From Nitratireductor sp. ZSWI3 (GTDB lineage: Bacteria > Pseudomonadota > Alphaproteobacteria > Rhizobiales > Rhizobiaceae): a stretch of DNA of 61,592 nt. The notes below the pieces were generated by a model. That model saw nothing but the letters and a program-made list of their open reading frames with translations. It was not told the origin of the DNA and did no database searches. A program made the translations under genes and the position numbers. The stretch spans positions 1 through 61,592 of the forward strand of contig NZ_JANKOF010000021.1 in assembly GCF_024655565.1 (NCBI RefSeq), written 5' to 3'. This document shows positions 37,920-47,183 of the stretch, in pieces (the stretch's first letter is position 1; the number at the start of each line of letters is the position of its first letter).

Positions 37920-39509
37920 TCAAGCCGCCTTGCGCGTCTGGTAATCCTTCACAGCGGCGAACTTCACTGCCTTCCAGCGATCCGCCTCGTAATTGAGTCC
38001 GAACTCGTGCGGCGCCAGGAACACCGGGTCGTCGTCCAGGTCGCGGGCGATGTCGCCCCGATGGGCGCCGATGAAGCGATCCACCTCGCCCCTCTCGTCC
38101 GAGGAGATCCAGCGGCAAACGGAGAAGCGCGCCATCTCGAAATCGACCGGCAACGCGTATTCGATCTTCAGCCGCTCCTTCAGCACGTCGAGCTGCAGCG
38201 CACCGACCACGCCGACGATTGCCGGCGAGCCGTCCTCCGGCAGGAAGAGCTGCACCACGCCCTCCTCCGCCATCTGCTGCAGCGCCTCGCGCAGCTTCTT
38301 GGCCTTCATCGCGTCGCCCAGGCGCACACGGCGCAGGATCTCCGGCGCGAAGTTCGGCACGCCGCGGAAGATCAGATCCTCCCCCTCGGTCAGCGTGTCG
38401 CCGATCCGGAGCGTGCCGTGGTTGGGAATGCCCACCACGTCGCCGGCAAAGGCCTCGTCGGCGGTGATGCGGTTCTTGGCGAAGAAGAATTGCGGCGCCG
38501 AAAGGCTGATCGGCTTGCCGGTGCGCACCAGCTTGGCCTTCATGCCGCGCTCCAGCCGCCCCGAGCACACGCGCACGAAGGCGATGCGGTCGCGATGGTT
38601 GGGGTCCATGTTGGCCTGGATCTTGAAGACGAAGGAGGTCATCCTGTCCTCCGTCGCCTCGATGCGGCGCGAATCCGCATCCTGGGCGCGCGGCGCGGGG
38701 CCGACGGCACCGAGCGCCTCGATCAGATCGCGCACGCCGAAATTCCTCAGGGCCGAGCCGAAATACACCGGCGTCAGATGGCCCTCCCGGAAGGCCGTCA
38801 GGTCGAAGGGACGGCAGGCCTCCTTGGCCAGCACCATCTCCTCGATCAGCGCCTCGCGCTCGTGCTCGGGCAGGAGCCCGGCGATGGCCTCCGCCTCCGG
38901 CCCGTTGACGGCGATCGGTTCCCTGTCGTCGTCGGAGCGGCGGAAGGTGTTGTTGGCCAGGTGATAGGTGCCGGAAAAGCTCTTGCCGCGACCGATCGGC
39001 CAGGTCACCGGTGCCGTGTCGAGCGCCAGCTTCTGCTCGATCTCGTCGAGGATCTCGAACGGATCGCGGCTCTCGCGGTCGAGCTTGTTGACGAAGGTGA
39101 CGATCGGGATGTCGCGCAGCCGGCACACCTCGAACAGCTTCAGCGTGCGCGGCTCGATGCCCTTGGCGGCGTCGATCACCATGATGGCGCTGTCGACCGC
39201 CGTCAGCGTGCGGTAGGTGTCGTCGGCGAAGTCCTCGTGACCGGGCGTGTCGAGCAGGTTGAAGACATGGTCGCCATACTCGAAGGTCATCACCGAGGTG
39301 ACCACCGAAATGCCGCGCTCGCGCTCGATGTTCATCCAGTCCGAGCGCGTCTGCACGCGGTTCTTCTTCGCCTTCACCTCGCCGGCGAGCTGAATCGCGC
39401 CGCCGAACAGCAGCAGCTTTTCCGTCAGTGTCGTCTTGCCCGCGTCGGGGTGCGAGATGATCGCGAAAGTGCGGCGTCGCGCCACCGCGTCGGCGAGTTT
39501 CTCGGCCAT
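37920..39509 (-). CDS. prfC: Peptide chain release factor 3
   Basis: This 529-residue translational GTPase has G1 ISHPDAGKTTL, G2 with RERGISVVTS, G3 LDTPGHEDF and G4 TFVNKLDRE, followed by the RF3-specific domains. RF3 recycles RF1/RF2 after termination. It is a single gene within the accessory stretch between coaBC and dut. Confidence 0.96.
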   Translation of the reverse strand: MAEKLADAVARRRTFAIISHPDAGKTTLTEKLLLFGGAIQLAGEVKAKKNRVQTRSDWMNIERERGISVVTSVMTFEYGDHVFNLLDTPGHEDFADDTYRTLTAVDSAIMVIDAAKGIEPRTLKLFEVCRLRDIPIVTFVNKLDRESRDPFEILDEIEQKLALDTAPVTWPIGRGKSFSGTYHLANNTFRRSDDDREPIAVNGPEAEAIAGLLPEHEREALIEEMVLAKEACRPFDLTAFREGHLTPVYFGSALRNFGVRDLIEALGAVGPAPRAQDADSRRIEATEDRMTSFVFKIQANMDPNHRDRIAFVRVCSGRLERGMKAKLVRTGKPISLSAPQFFFAKNRITADEAFAGDVVGIPNHGTLRIGDTLTEGEDLIFRGVPNFAPEILRRVRLGDAMKAKKLREALQQMAEEGVVQLFLPEDGSPAIVGVVGALQLDVLKERLKIEYALPVDFEMARFSVCRWISSDERGEVDRFIGAHRGDIARDLDDDPVFLAPHEFGLNYEADRWKAVKFAAVKDYQTRKAA

Positions 39510-39628
39510 GTGTTGAGATCCCTTTGACGGCGGCGCTCTTAGCAGTCATCGCCGTCGCTGTCGAACGAAAATCCGTTCGCATATAGGCGCCCGCCAGTGA
39601 GGTTTCCAGCAGCGCGCCCCTTGACTCT

Positions 39629-39669
39629 ATCATTAGCACATATTAATCATTAGTTATGACTTATGATTA
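39629..39669. promoter_or_regulatory. Repeats around the start of the second ArsR gene
   Basis: The octamer ATCATTAG is directly repeated at 39629 and 39646. TAATCAT (39644-39650) is inverted as ATGATTA (39663-39669), straddling the ArsR start codon at 39656. This AT-rich block is a likely ArsR operator and promoter. Confidence 0.5.
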
Positions 39670-39976
39670 TCCGCAATTCACGACGCTGGCCGATCCCACC
39701 CGGCGGGCCGTGTTCGAACTGGTGGCGGAGCGGCCCCGCTCGGTGGCGGAGATCACCCGCGCCCTGACGGTGACCCAGTCGGCCGTCTCGCAGCATTTGA
39801 AGGTGTTGCGGGAAGCACAGCTCGTCCGCGCCGTGCCAAAGGGGGCCAGCAATATCTACCACATCGATCCCGACGGGCTGGAGCGCCTGCGCGCGGAGCT
39901 CGACCGGTTCTGGGGCAAGACCCTGACGGCCTACAAGGCGGCCGTCGAAAACACACCGAAGGAGGAACCGCAATGA
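39656..39976 (+). CDS. ArsR-family transcriptional repressor
   Basis: This 106-residue winged-helix protein has TLADPTRRAVFELVAERPRSVAEI and the recognition helix TQSAVSQHLKVLREAQLV. No cysteine metal motif is present. It overlaps the following SRPBCC gene by four bases, forming the second ArsR-SRPBCC module of this stretch. Repeats at the start codon suggest autorepression. Confidence 0.92.
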   Translation: MTYDYPQFTTLADPTRRAVFELVAERPRSVAEITRALTVTQSAVSQHLKVLREAQLVRAVPKGASNIYHIDPDGLERLRAELDRFWGKTLTAYKAAVENTPKEEPQ

Positions 39977-40464
39977 ACACGCATGCAGCAGCCACATCGG
40001 TGAAGCAGTCGATCGTGGTCGAAGCGCCGATCGCCCGCGCCTTCGAGGTTTTCGTCAAGGATTTCGGCCGTTTCAAGCCTGCCGAGCACAACCTGCTCGG
40101 CGTCGCGATCGCCGAGACGGTGTTCGAGCCGCAGGTCGGCGGCCATATCTACGACCGCGGCATCGACGGGAGCCTGTGCCGCTGGGCGCGTGTGCTCGCC
40201 TACGAGCCGCCCAATCGCCTGCTCATGAGCTGGGACATCAGCCCGCGATGGCAGATCGAGACGAACCTCGGCAGGACCAGCGAATGGGAAGTGCGGTTCA
40301 CCGCCGAGACGGCGAGCCGCACCCGCGTCGAAATCGAGCACCGGCATCTGGAGCGCCACGGCCAGGGCTGGGAGGGCGTGCGCGACGGCGTCGGCGGGGA
40401 GGAGGGCTGGCCGCTCTACTTGCAGCGCTTCGCCGACCTGTTCGCGCGGCCGACGGGTCGATGA
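39973..40464 (+). CDS. SRPBCC/AHSA1 domain protein
   Basis: This 163-residue protein has an AHSA1-type fold (VKQSIVVEAPIARAFEVFVKDFGRFKP, then EPQVGGHIYDRG, and TRVEIEHRHLERHGQGWEGV). It is coupled to the ArsR repressor by an ATGA overlap. The ligand or substrate is unknown. Confidence 0.88.
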   Translation: MNTHAAATSVKQSIVVEAPIARAFEVFVKDFGRFKPAEHNLLGVAIAETVFEPQVGGHIYDRGIDGSLCRWARVLAYEPPNRLLMSWDISPRWQIETNLGRTSEWEVRFTAETASRTRVEIEHRHLERHGQGWEGVRDGVGGEEGWPLYLQRFADLFARPTGR

Positions 40465-40536
40465 AAGACGTTGAAAAGCGGCAGCGGCAACGCGCGGTGA
40501 ATTGACCTCTGCGACATCCGGCTGCAGATAGGGGAC

Positions 40537-41022
40537 ATGGTGAATTCTGCTGCCCCCCTGCCCGTGATCGGAACGACCGTCGGCGTCGTGCGCCTGCCGC
40601 ATGGCGAGGGGTTGCCGCTGCCCGCCTATGAGACGCGTGGTGCCGCGGGCATGGACCTGCGCGCCGCCGTCCCCGAGGACCGCCGCATCGTTCTCCTGCC
40701 CGGCCGCCGTGTGCTGGTGCCGACGGGCTTCACGCTGGAGATCCCCGACGGCTTCGAAGGCCAGGTCCGGCCGCGCTCCGGCCTTGCCCTCAAGCACGGC
40801 ATCACCTGCCTCAATGCGCCGGGCACCATCGATTCCGATTATCGCGGCGAGGTGCAGGTGCTGCTCGTCAATCTTGGTGAAGACGATTTCGCCATCACGC
40901 GGGGCCTGCGCATCGCCCAGCTCCTCATCGCCCCGGTCTGCCGCGCGGCGGTGGAGGAGCGCACCCATGCGGGCGAGACGGCGCGCGGCACCGGCGGTTT
41001 CGGCTCGACCGGCATCGCCTGA
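40537..41022 (+). CDS. dut: Deoxyuridine 5'-triphosphate nucleotidohydrolase
   Basis: This 161-residue trimeric dUTPase has all five motifs: [39 protein letters not shown] and the C-terminal [10 protein letters not shown]. It hydrolyses dUTP to dUMP and PPi. In related genomes dut often sits next to coaBC; here the two are separated by about 7.5 kb. Confidence 0.96.
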   Translation: MVNSAAPLPVIGTTVGVVRLPHGEGLPLPAYETRGAAGMDLRAAVPEDRRIVLLPGRRVLVPTGFTLEIPDGFEGQVRPRSGLALKHGITCLNAPGTIDSDYRGEVQVLLVNLGEDDFAITRGLRIAQLLIAPVCRAAVEERTHAGETARGTGGFGSTGIA

Positions 41023-41091
41023 GCCGGCGCTCCGCTTCCCCAAGCCTCGGACTTTCGTGGGAGACGGCAGCACGCCTGCCGCTAGATCGCG

Positions 41092-41198
41092 ATGATCTTG
41101 GATTGAATCAATCCAAGATCATAAACGCGATCGATTCCAAAAAATTAGAGCGGGATGCGGGCGGAAAACCGCTTCACACTTTTCCTCATCCCGCTCTA
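41092..41198. repeat. Rhizobiales-type composite intergenic palindromic repeat
   Basis: A perfect 15-base-arm palindrome spans 41092-41122 (ATGATCTTGGATTGA, one central base, then its complement). After a short AT spacer, TAGAGCGGGATG (41146-41157) is inverted as CATCCCGCTCTA (41187-41198), with a GCGG/CCGC hairpin inside. I recognise the combination from intergenic regions of Mesorhizobium-like genomes. It occupies most of the 342-base gap between dut and the TAXI gene; the rest shows only the TAXI leader. Confidence 0.8.
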
Positions 41199-41364
41199 GG
41201 TCATCCGTTGCGACCTGCCCGCAAAGCTGATTTTCTGCATTGAAATCGGCCGCAAGGCCCTTTATTCGCCGCTTTCCTGTTGGCAAGGGCGCGCTGTGGT
41301 CTACAGTCCCCCATGGCTTGGGCCCGCGGGCTTGCCAGCAACGTTCGATACTGGAGGAGACACG

Positions 41365-42321
41365 ATGTTTCACGGAAGCAGGAAACTGATTGCAGCCGGC
41401 GCGGTGGCACTGTCGCTCGGCCTGGCGCCGGCCGGCGCCACGGCTCAGGAGTTCATCAACGTTCTGACCGGCGGCACGTCCGGCGTCTATTACCCGCTCG
41501 GCGCGCAGCTCGCCAAGATCTATGGCGAGAAGATCGAGGGCGCCCGCACCCAGGTGCAGTCCACCAAGGCCTCGGTCGAGAACCTGAACCTCTTGCAGCA
41601 GGGCAAGGGCGAGATCGGCTTCGCGCTCGGCGATTCGGTCAAGTCGGCCTGGGAAGGCGACACCGAGGCCGGCTTCAACGCCAAGCTCGACAAGCTGCGC
41701 GGCATCGCCGCCATCTATCCGAACTACATCCAGATCGTCGCCTCGAAGGAGTCCGGCATCAAGGACTTCGCCGATCTCAAGGGCAAGGGACTGTCGGTCG
41801 GCGCGCCGAAATCCGGCACCGAACTCAACGCCCGGCGCATCTTCGAAGCGATGGACATGAGCTACGACGACCTCGGCCAGACCGAATATCTGCCCTTCGG
41901 CGAATCGGTCGAGCTGATCAAGAACCGCCAGCTCGACGCCACGCTGCAGTCGGCCGGCCTCGGCGTCGCCTCGATCAAGGATCTGGCGCTGTCGCTGCCG
42001 GTCACCGTCGTGTCGGTGCCGGAGACCGTTGCCGAGAAGCTCGGCGCGCCCTTCCTGTCGGCCACCATTCCCGCCGGCACCTATGAAGGCCAGACCGAGG
42101 ACGTGCCGACGCTCGCCATCACCAACATCCTCGTCACCCATTCCGACGTGTCGGACGAGATGGCCTACGATATGACCAAGCAGCTCTTCGAGAACCTGCC
42201 CGACATGGTGGCCGCGCATGCCGCCGCCAAGGCGATCTCGCCCGAGAACGGACCCAAGGGCCTGCCGCTGCCGCTGCATCCCGGCGCCGAGCGCTACTAC
42301 AAGGAAAAGGGCCTCCTCTAA
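41365..42321 (+). CDS. TAXI-family TRAP transporter solute-binding protein
   Basis: The ATG at 41365, after GGAGGAGA, gives 318 residues. A signal peptide (LIAAGAVALSLGLAPAGATAQ) precedes the TAXI signature INVLTGGTSGVYYPLGAQLAKIY. TAXI proteins deliver organic acids or amino acids such as glutamate to fused TRAP membrane proteins. The permease and DUF1850 genes follow, with an apparent attenuator between. Confidence 0.93.
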   Translation: MFHGSRKLIAAGAVALSLGLAPAGATAQEFINVLTGGTSGVYYPLGAQLAKIYGEKIEGARTQVQSTKASVENLNLLQQGKGEIGFALGDSVKSAWEGDTEAGFNAKLDKLRGIAAIYPNYIQIVASKESGIKDFADLKGKGLSVGAPKSGTELNARRIFEAMDMSYDDLGQTEYLPFGESVELIKNRQLDATLQSAGLGVASIKDLALSLPVTVVSVPETVAEKLGAPFLSATIPAGTYEGQTEDVPTLAITNILVTHSDVSDEMAYDMTKQLFENLPDMVAAHAAAKAISPENGPKGLPLPLHPGAERYYKEKGLL

Positions 42322-42335
42322 GGCCTGAGCCCATG

Positions 42336-42371
42336 CCCCGCTCAGCCATGTCGCCGGGCGGGGTTCTTTTT
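42336..42371 (+). terminator. Attenuator-like terminator after the TAXI gene
   Basis: CCCCGC (42336-42341) pairs with GCGGGG (42358-42363), followed by TTCTTTTT. It lies 14 bases after the binding-protein stop and within the operon. It probably terminates part of the transcription so that the binding protein exceeds the permease. Confidence 0.65.
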
Positions 42372-42375
42372 CCTT

Positions 42376-42422
42376 GCTTCACCGGAGCGATTCCGCAGAA
42401 ATCGGAATCGCCCCGGTGAAGC
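42376..42422. repeat. 47-base intergenic hairpin repeat
   Basis: GCTTCACCGGAGCGATTCCG pairs with its complement, with one mismatch near the middle (AGCG versus CGCC), around a CAGAAAT loop. It resembles short palindromic repeats of Rhizobiales intergenic regions. No second copy is evident in this window. Confidence 0.6.
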
Positions 42423-42510
42423 GGCAGAACAACTTCGCCGCCGGCTTCCCGGCCCCGCGGCGGGAACCGACGGCCGCAAAGGCCTCGATCCGGGAATGCG
42501 GAGCACATCG

Positions 42511-44631
42511 ATGACGAACGCGCAGCAAGGTCCGGCCGTCGGCCAGGCCACGCCAGACCTCTTAGAATCGGCCCATGGGGAATTCGGCACGGATCGCATC
42601 GGCCGCTTCCTCTTCTGGGTCGCCGTCATTTTCTCGCTGTATCAGATCGCCACCGCGGCGCATGTGCTCAACCTGCCGAGCCAGGTGCTGCGCGCCTTCC
42701 ATGTCGGCTTCCTGATGCTGCTCGTGTTTCCCCTCGTGGCGCAGGCGCGCGACAAGGGGCCGGTCCTCAAGGCGCTGGCCTGGGCCTTCGCGCTGGCCGG
42801 CGTCGCCGTTGCGCTCTACCAGTATGTCGAATACAAGCCGCTGCTGTTACGGGCCGGAGATCCGCTGCCGCTCGACATCGCCTTCGGCGTCGTCGCGCTT
42901 CTCACCGTGTTCGCCGCCGCCTATGTGCTGATGGGGCCGGCGCTGCCCATCATCTCCGGCGCCTTCCTCGCCTACAGCCTGTTCGGAGAATATCTGCCCG
43001 CCCCGCTCAACCATCGCGGCTATGATTTCTCGCAGGTCATCGACCACATGGCCTACGGCACCGAGGGCATCTACGGCATCCCGATCTACGTCTCGGCCAC
43101 CTACATCTTCCTGTTCATCCTGTTCGGCTCGTTCCTCGAGCGCGCCGGCATGATCCGGCTCTTCACCGACGTGTCGCTCGGCCTCGTCGGGCACGCGCGC
43201 GGCGGGGCGGCCAAGGTGTCGGTCATCTCGTCGGGGCTGATGGGAACGATCTCCGGCTCGGGTGTCGCCAATGTCGTCACCACCGGCCAGTTCACCATTC
43301 CCCTGATGAAGCGCTTCGGCTATCGCGCCGCCTTTGCCGGTGGCGTCGAATCGACCGCGTCCATGGGCGGGCAGATCATGCCGCCGGTCATGGGTGCCGT
43401 CGCCTTCATCATGGCCGAGACGCTGGGCATCGAATATTACGAAGTGGTCAAGGCGGCCATCATCCCGGCCGTGCTCTACTTCACCTCCGCCTTCTGGATG
43501 GTGCATCTGGAAGCCGGCAAATTCCAGCTCTACGGCCTGCCCCGCTCGGAGCTGCCCTCGGCTCGCCGGGCGCTGCAGAAGGGCTGGTACCTGATCCTGC
43601 CGCTGGCCGTGCTCGTCTACCTGCTCTTTTCCGGCTACACGCCGCTGTTTGCCGGCACGATCGGCCTGTCGCTCACGGTGCTCCTGATCCTCGGCGGCTC
43701 GGTGGCGCTCGGCCTGCCCTCGCAGGTGCTGCGCATCCTGTTCTGGATCGGCCTCGGCCTCGTCGCCGCCAGCTTCTTCCGCTATGGCATCAACGCGATC
43801 CTCGCCGCCGCCGCCCTTCTCGTCGCCGCCAACATCTTCGTCGACGGCGGCCGCAAGACGCTTGCGATCTGCCGGGACTCGCTCGCCGAGGGCGCCAAGA
43901 CGGCGCTGCCGGTGGGCGTCGCCTGCGCCGTGGTCGGCATCATCATCGGCACGATGACGCTGACCGGCGTCGCCAACACCTTCGGCCAGTTCATCGTCTC
44001 GGTGGGGCAGCAGAGCCTGTTCCTGTCGCTGGTGCTGACGATGATCACCTGCATCATCCTGGGCATGGGCATCCCGACCATCCCCAACTACATCATCACC
44101 TCGTCGATCGCCGGTCCGGCCCTGCTCGCCCTCGGCGTGCCGCTGATCGTCAGCCACATGTTCGTCTTCTATTTCGGCATCCTGGCGGACCTGACCCCGC
44201 CCGTGGCGCTGGCCTGCTTCGCTGCCGGACCGATCGCCAAGGAGAGCGGGCTGAAGATCTCCATGGAGGCGATCAAGGTGGCTGCGGCCGGCTTCGTCAT
44301 TCCCTTCATGGCGGTCTATACGCCTGCCCTGATGCTGCAGGACGGCGGCCCGCTCGCCGAAAGCATCGGCTACTATCCGGCGGTCGCCTATATCGTCTTC
44401 AAGGCCGTGTTGGCGATCATGCTGTGGGGCGCCGCGGTGATCGGCTTCCTACGGGCGCGGCTGGCCGTCTGGGAGCGCCTGCTGGCGGCAGCCGCCGCCT
44501 TCACGCTGGTGGCCGCCCTGCCCGTCACCGACGAGGTGGGCTTCGCGCTTTCGGTGCTGTTCCTTGGCCTGCATTGGTACCGCACGCGCGGCATGGAGCC
44601 GCCGGCGGCGGCCGGGCGGACGCTCGAATGA
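42511..44631 (+). CDS. TRAP transporter fused permease (4TM/12TM, DctQM type)
   Basis: The ATG at 42511, seven bases after GGAG, gives 706 residues; 42496 is an alternative. It has a short N-terminal 4TM part and a long DctM-like part with SGSGVANVVTTGQFTIPLMKR and GMGIPTIPNYIITSS, the paired helical-hairpin motifs, then a C-terminal DUF3394-like end. Such fused permeases work with TAXI binding proteins in Na+- or H+-driven uptake. Confidence 0.93.
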   Translation: MTNAQQGPAVGQATPDLLESAHGEFGTDRIGRFLFWVAVIFSLYQIATAAHVLNLPSQVLRAFHVGFLMLLVFPLVAQARDKGPVLKALAWAFALAGVAVALYQYVEYKPLLLRAGDPLPLDIAFGVVALLTVFAAAYVLMGPALPIISGAFLAYSLFGEYLPAPLNHRGYDFSQVIDHMAYGTEGIYGIPIYVSATYIFLFILFGSFLERAGMIRLFTDVSLGLVGHARGGAAKVSVISSGLMGTISGSGVANVVTTGQFTIPLMKRFGYRAAFAGGVESTASMGGQIMPPVMGAVAFIMAETLGIEYYEVVKAAIIPAVLYFTSAFWMVHLEAGKFQLYGLPRSELPSARRALQKGWYLILPLAVLVYLLFSGYTPLFAGTIGLSLTVLLILGGSVALGLPSQVLRILFWIGLGLVAASFFRYGINAILAAAALLVAANIFVDGGRKTLAICRDSLAEGAKTALPVGVACAVVGIIIGTMTLTGVANTFGQFIVSVGQQSLFLSLVLTMITCIILGMGIPTIPNYIITSSIAGPALLALGVPLIVSHMFVFYFGILADLTPPVALACFAAGPIAKESGLKISMEAIKVAAAGFVIPFMAVYTPALMLQDGGPLAESIGYYPAVAYIVFKAVLAIMLWGAAVIGFLRARLAVWERLLAAAAAFTLVAALPVTDEVGFALSVLFLGLHWYRTRGMEPPAAAGRTLE

Positions 44632-44987
44632 GCCTCTGCGTCCTGGCGGGCGGCAAGGCGGCGACCATCGCCGCCACGCTGTTCACCCTGTCGTGGACGC
44701 ATTCGGTGGAGAAGATCCGCTGGGAAGAGCACTGGCGTGTCACGCCCGCGGGGCTCGAAGTGCTCCAGGCCCGCGTGCAGGGCTCCGGCGCCGGCATGGA
44801 GCCGCCCCCGGAGGCGCGCTTCGACAATGGATGGTGGGTTTATGAGCCGGCTCTGCCGCCCTTGCCGGAGATCCGCCTTGCCGCCTCGGGAGCGACCGGC
44901 GAAAGCTGGCTCCTGTGCGCCGGCGGCCGCTGCATGACGCTCGGCGCCAGCGCCGGAGCGCCGGTGATCCTCAAGCCCTGCGGCTAG
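44628..44987 (+). CDS. DUF1850 domain-containing protein
   Basis: This 119-residue protein overlaps the TRAP permease by four bases. It contains the DUF1850 core FTLSWTHSVEKIRWEEHWRV and RFDNGWWVY. The family is almost always encoded beside TAXI-TRAP systems and is thought to be an accessory subunit; its role is not established. A weak N-terminal hydrophobic segment may export or anchor it. Confidence 0.85.
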   Translation: MSLCVLAGGKAATIAATLFTLSWTHSVEKIRWEEHWRVTPAGLEVLQARVQGSGAGMEPPPEARFDNGWWVYEPALPPLPEIRLAASGATGESWLLCAGGRCMTLGASAGAPVILKPCG

Positions 44988-45130
44988 AGCGAGGCAATCT
45001 TGCCGTCGATGCCGCGTTTTTCGCAGGCCGGGCCGGGGCCGCGCATGTAATGGCGTTCGGGATGGTAACGCGGCGCGAGCAATCCGCGGATGACGTTGAC
45101 GATACGCACTAACGGTCCGAGCAGTCCCAT
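44984..45130 (-). CDS. Putative 48-residue small protein
   Basis: I found this by reading the minus strand. An ATG at 45130 opens 48 codons ending at a TAG that overlaps the DUF1850 stop. The product begins MGLLGPLVRIVNVIRGLLAP and continues with RYHPERHYMRGPGPACEKRG. It is basic with a hydrophobic N-terminal half and one cysteine. The Shine-Dalgarno is weak. The composition looks protein-like rather than random, but I have only the sequence to go on. No function is assigned. Confidence 0.5.
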   Translation of the reverse strand: MGLLGPLVRIVNVIRGLLAPRYHPERHYMRGPGPACEKRGIDGKIASL

Positions 45131-45363
45131 GGTCTTCGTCCAGCTTTGACGGCGCCTCCGTTGCCGTCGGTTTCACAACAATCGCATTCTAGGCTCGCGG
45201 AATGAATTCTCCGTGAACACCAGGTTAAATCAACCGGTGCCCCATGGCCGAAACATGAATGAATCCGGGCAAAGCTGCGGCAGATGATGCATTGCCGACG
45301 CCTGTTGCCAAAGTGCCACAGGTCGGTCGGTGCAGGGGGGGCCGACGGGGAGGACTGCGCGGC

Positions 45364-46044
45364 TCAGTCCCGCAGCATGAGCGCGAAGGACCGCCGGCCG
45401 GGCGGCGTGAAGCGGATGATGCGGCTGTCCTTCTCGCGGCGCACCCAGTTCAGCGCGACGAAGCGGTCGAGCAGGGCCGCGCCAAGACTGCCCGCCAGAT
45501 GCGAGCGGCGCACGCTCCAATCGAGGCAGGCGCGGCAGATCGGCCTGCGCTTGCCACGCATGGCCGCAAGGTCGAGCCCGAAATCCTCGAAGAAGCCGCA
45601 GCCGCTTTCCGTCAGGGCGATCTCCGATCCGTTGACCGCCAGAAGCCCCCGCGCCGCAAAGGCGTCGAACATGGCGACGCCCATCTCGCCGGCCAGGTGG
45701 TCGTAGCAGATGCGCGCCTCGCGCATGGCGTTGTCGCGCGGGCCCGGCAGCACCTTTTTCGGCCCGAGCGTGGCCGCCACGCCCATGATGGATTCCAGCA
45801 TGCCCGCCACCTGGTGGTCGGCCAGCGCGTAATAGCGGTGACGCCCCTGGCGCGCCATGCGCAGCAGGCCGCCGCCGGTCAGCTTCGACAGGTGCGCGCT
45901 CGCCGTCGGCAGCGTCACGCCGGCTTCCAGCGCCAATTCGCTGGCGGTCAGAGCCGCGCCGCCCATCAGCGCCGCCAGCATGTTGGCGCGCGCCGGATCA
46001 CCGACGAGGCTTGCGATCTGCGCGAGGTCCGTTCCTGCTTTCAT
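45364..46044 (-). CDS. ArsR-like winged-helix regulator with C-terminal extension
   Basis: This 226-residue protein has an N-terminal ArsR-type DNA-binding domain (LVGDPARANMLAALMGG, ASELALEAGVTLPTASAHLSKL, then GRHRYYALAD). A second half, about residues 100-226, contains YDHLAGEMGVAMFDAF and cysteines in RRPICRACLDWS. This long form is common in Rhizobiales. It is divergent from the DUF1127 gene and may control the small oxygenase-like genes at 46.5-47.2 kb. Confidence 0.87.
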   Translation of the reverse strand: MKAGTDLAQIASLVGDPARANMLAALMGGAALTASELALEAGVTLPTASAHLSKLTGGGLLRMARQGRHRYYALADHQVAGMLESIMGVAATLGPKKVLPGPRDNAMREARICYDHLAGEMGVAMFDAFAARGLLAVNGSEIALTESGCGFFEDFGLDLAAMRGKRRPICRACLDWSVRRSHLAGSLGAALLDRFVALNWVRREKDSRIIRFTPPGRRSFALMLRD

Positions 46045-46112
46045 AGTTAGATGCTAACCGAACTATCAATGTCGAACAATCGCTATTCTGGGATCGTCGA
46101 AAGGAAGATCCC

Positions 46113-46385
<273 letters not shown>

Positions 46386-46501
46386 AGGCGGAGAGACAAG
46401 AAGACTGAGCGGTCCCCCAAGGCCAGGATCCGCTAATTTTTCTCACCGATGTTTTTATGCCGATCGAAGCATGGCAGCATTCGAACCCCAAGGAGAATCC
46501 C

Positions 46502-46834
46502 ATGAGCATCACCTGCTTCATTCGTTACGAGATCGATCCGTTCAAGCGCGACGCCTTCGAGCATTACGCGCGCGTCTGGGGCGAGGCTATCCCGCGCGCG
46601 GGAGCCGACCTCATCGGCTATTTCAGCCCGCACGAGGGCTCGGCCACCACCGCCTACGGCGTCTACACGATCGACAGCCTGGCAGCCTATGAAGCCTATC
46701 GCCAGCGCCTGGCAGCCAGCCCCGAGGGGCGCGAGAACTATGACTTCGCCAGGCGCGAGCGCTTCATCCTCAAGGAGGATCGCCTTTTCCTGAAGCTCGC
46801 CTCGGCACCCCATGCCGAACGGGTGCGGCCATGA
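46502..46834 (+). CDS. NIPSNAP family protein
   Basis: The ATG at 46502 follows AAGGAG and gives 110 residues. The NIPSNAP/dimeric alpha-beta barrel pattern is clear: [24 protein letters not shown], then [12 protein letters not shown], and [19 protein letters not shown]. It overlaps the next monooxygenase-like gene by four bases, so the two ferredoxin-fold proteins are coproduced. Function unknown. Confidence 0.87.
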   Translation: MSITCFIRYEIDPFKRDAFEHYARVWGEAIPRAGADLIGYFSPHEGSATTAYGVYTIDSLAAYEAYRQRLAASPEGRENYDFARRERFILKEDRLFLKLASAPHAERVRP

Positions 46835-47178
46835 TCGCGGTCATCTTCGAGGTCGAGCCGGCGGCCGGAAAGCGCGACGCCTATCTGGGCATCGCCGCCG
46901 ATCTGCGCCCGCTGCTCGCCGGGATCGACGGCTTCATCTCGATCGAGCGCTTCCAGAGCCTCAACGACCCAAACCGCATCCTGTCGCTGTCCTTCTGGCG
47001 CGACGAGGAAGCGGTGAAGGCCTGGCGCAACACACAAGAGCACCGTGCGGCGCAGCGCGCCGGGCGTGGCGGCATCTTCGCCGGCTATCGGCTGCGCATC
47101 GCCCATGTGGTGCGCGACTACGGCATGGACGAGCGCGCGCAGGCGCCGGCCGACAGCCGCGCCATGCATGGCGGCTGA
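46831..47178 (+). CDS. Antibiotic biosynthesis monooxygenase (ABM) domain protein
   Basis: This 115-residue dimeric alpha-beta barrel protein has [22 protein letters not shown], then [11 protein letters not shown] and [18 protein letters not shown], the ABM pattern with conserved Trp. Members include cofactor-free oxygenases and heme-degrading enzymes. The nearby mbfA gene makes an iron or heme link worth considering, but the sequence does not show it. It is coupled to the NIPSNAP gene. Confidence 0.87.
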   Translation: MIAVIFEVEPAAGKRDAYLGIAADLRPLLAGIDGFISIERFQSLNDPNRILSLSFWRDEEAVKAWRNTQEHRAAQRAGRGGIFAGYRLRIAHVVRDYGMDERAQAPADSRAMHGG

Positions 47179-47183
47179 GGCCG

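Noticed and set aside
41092-41198. Possible CRISPR repeat or transposon end
   Set aside because: The palindromes are single composite units with no regular spacers, and no transposase gene is near. A known type of intergenic repeat fits better.
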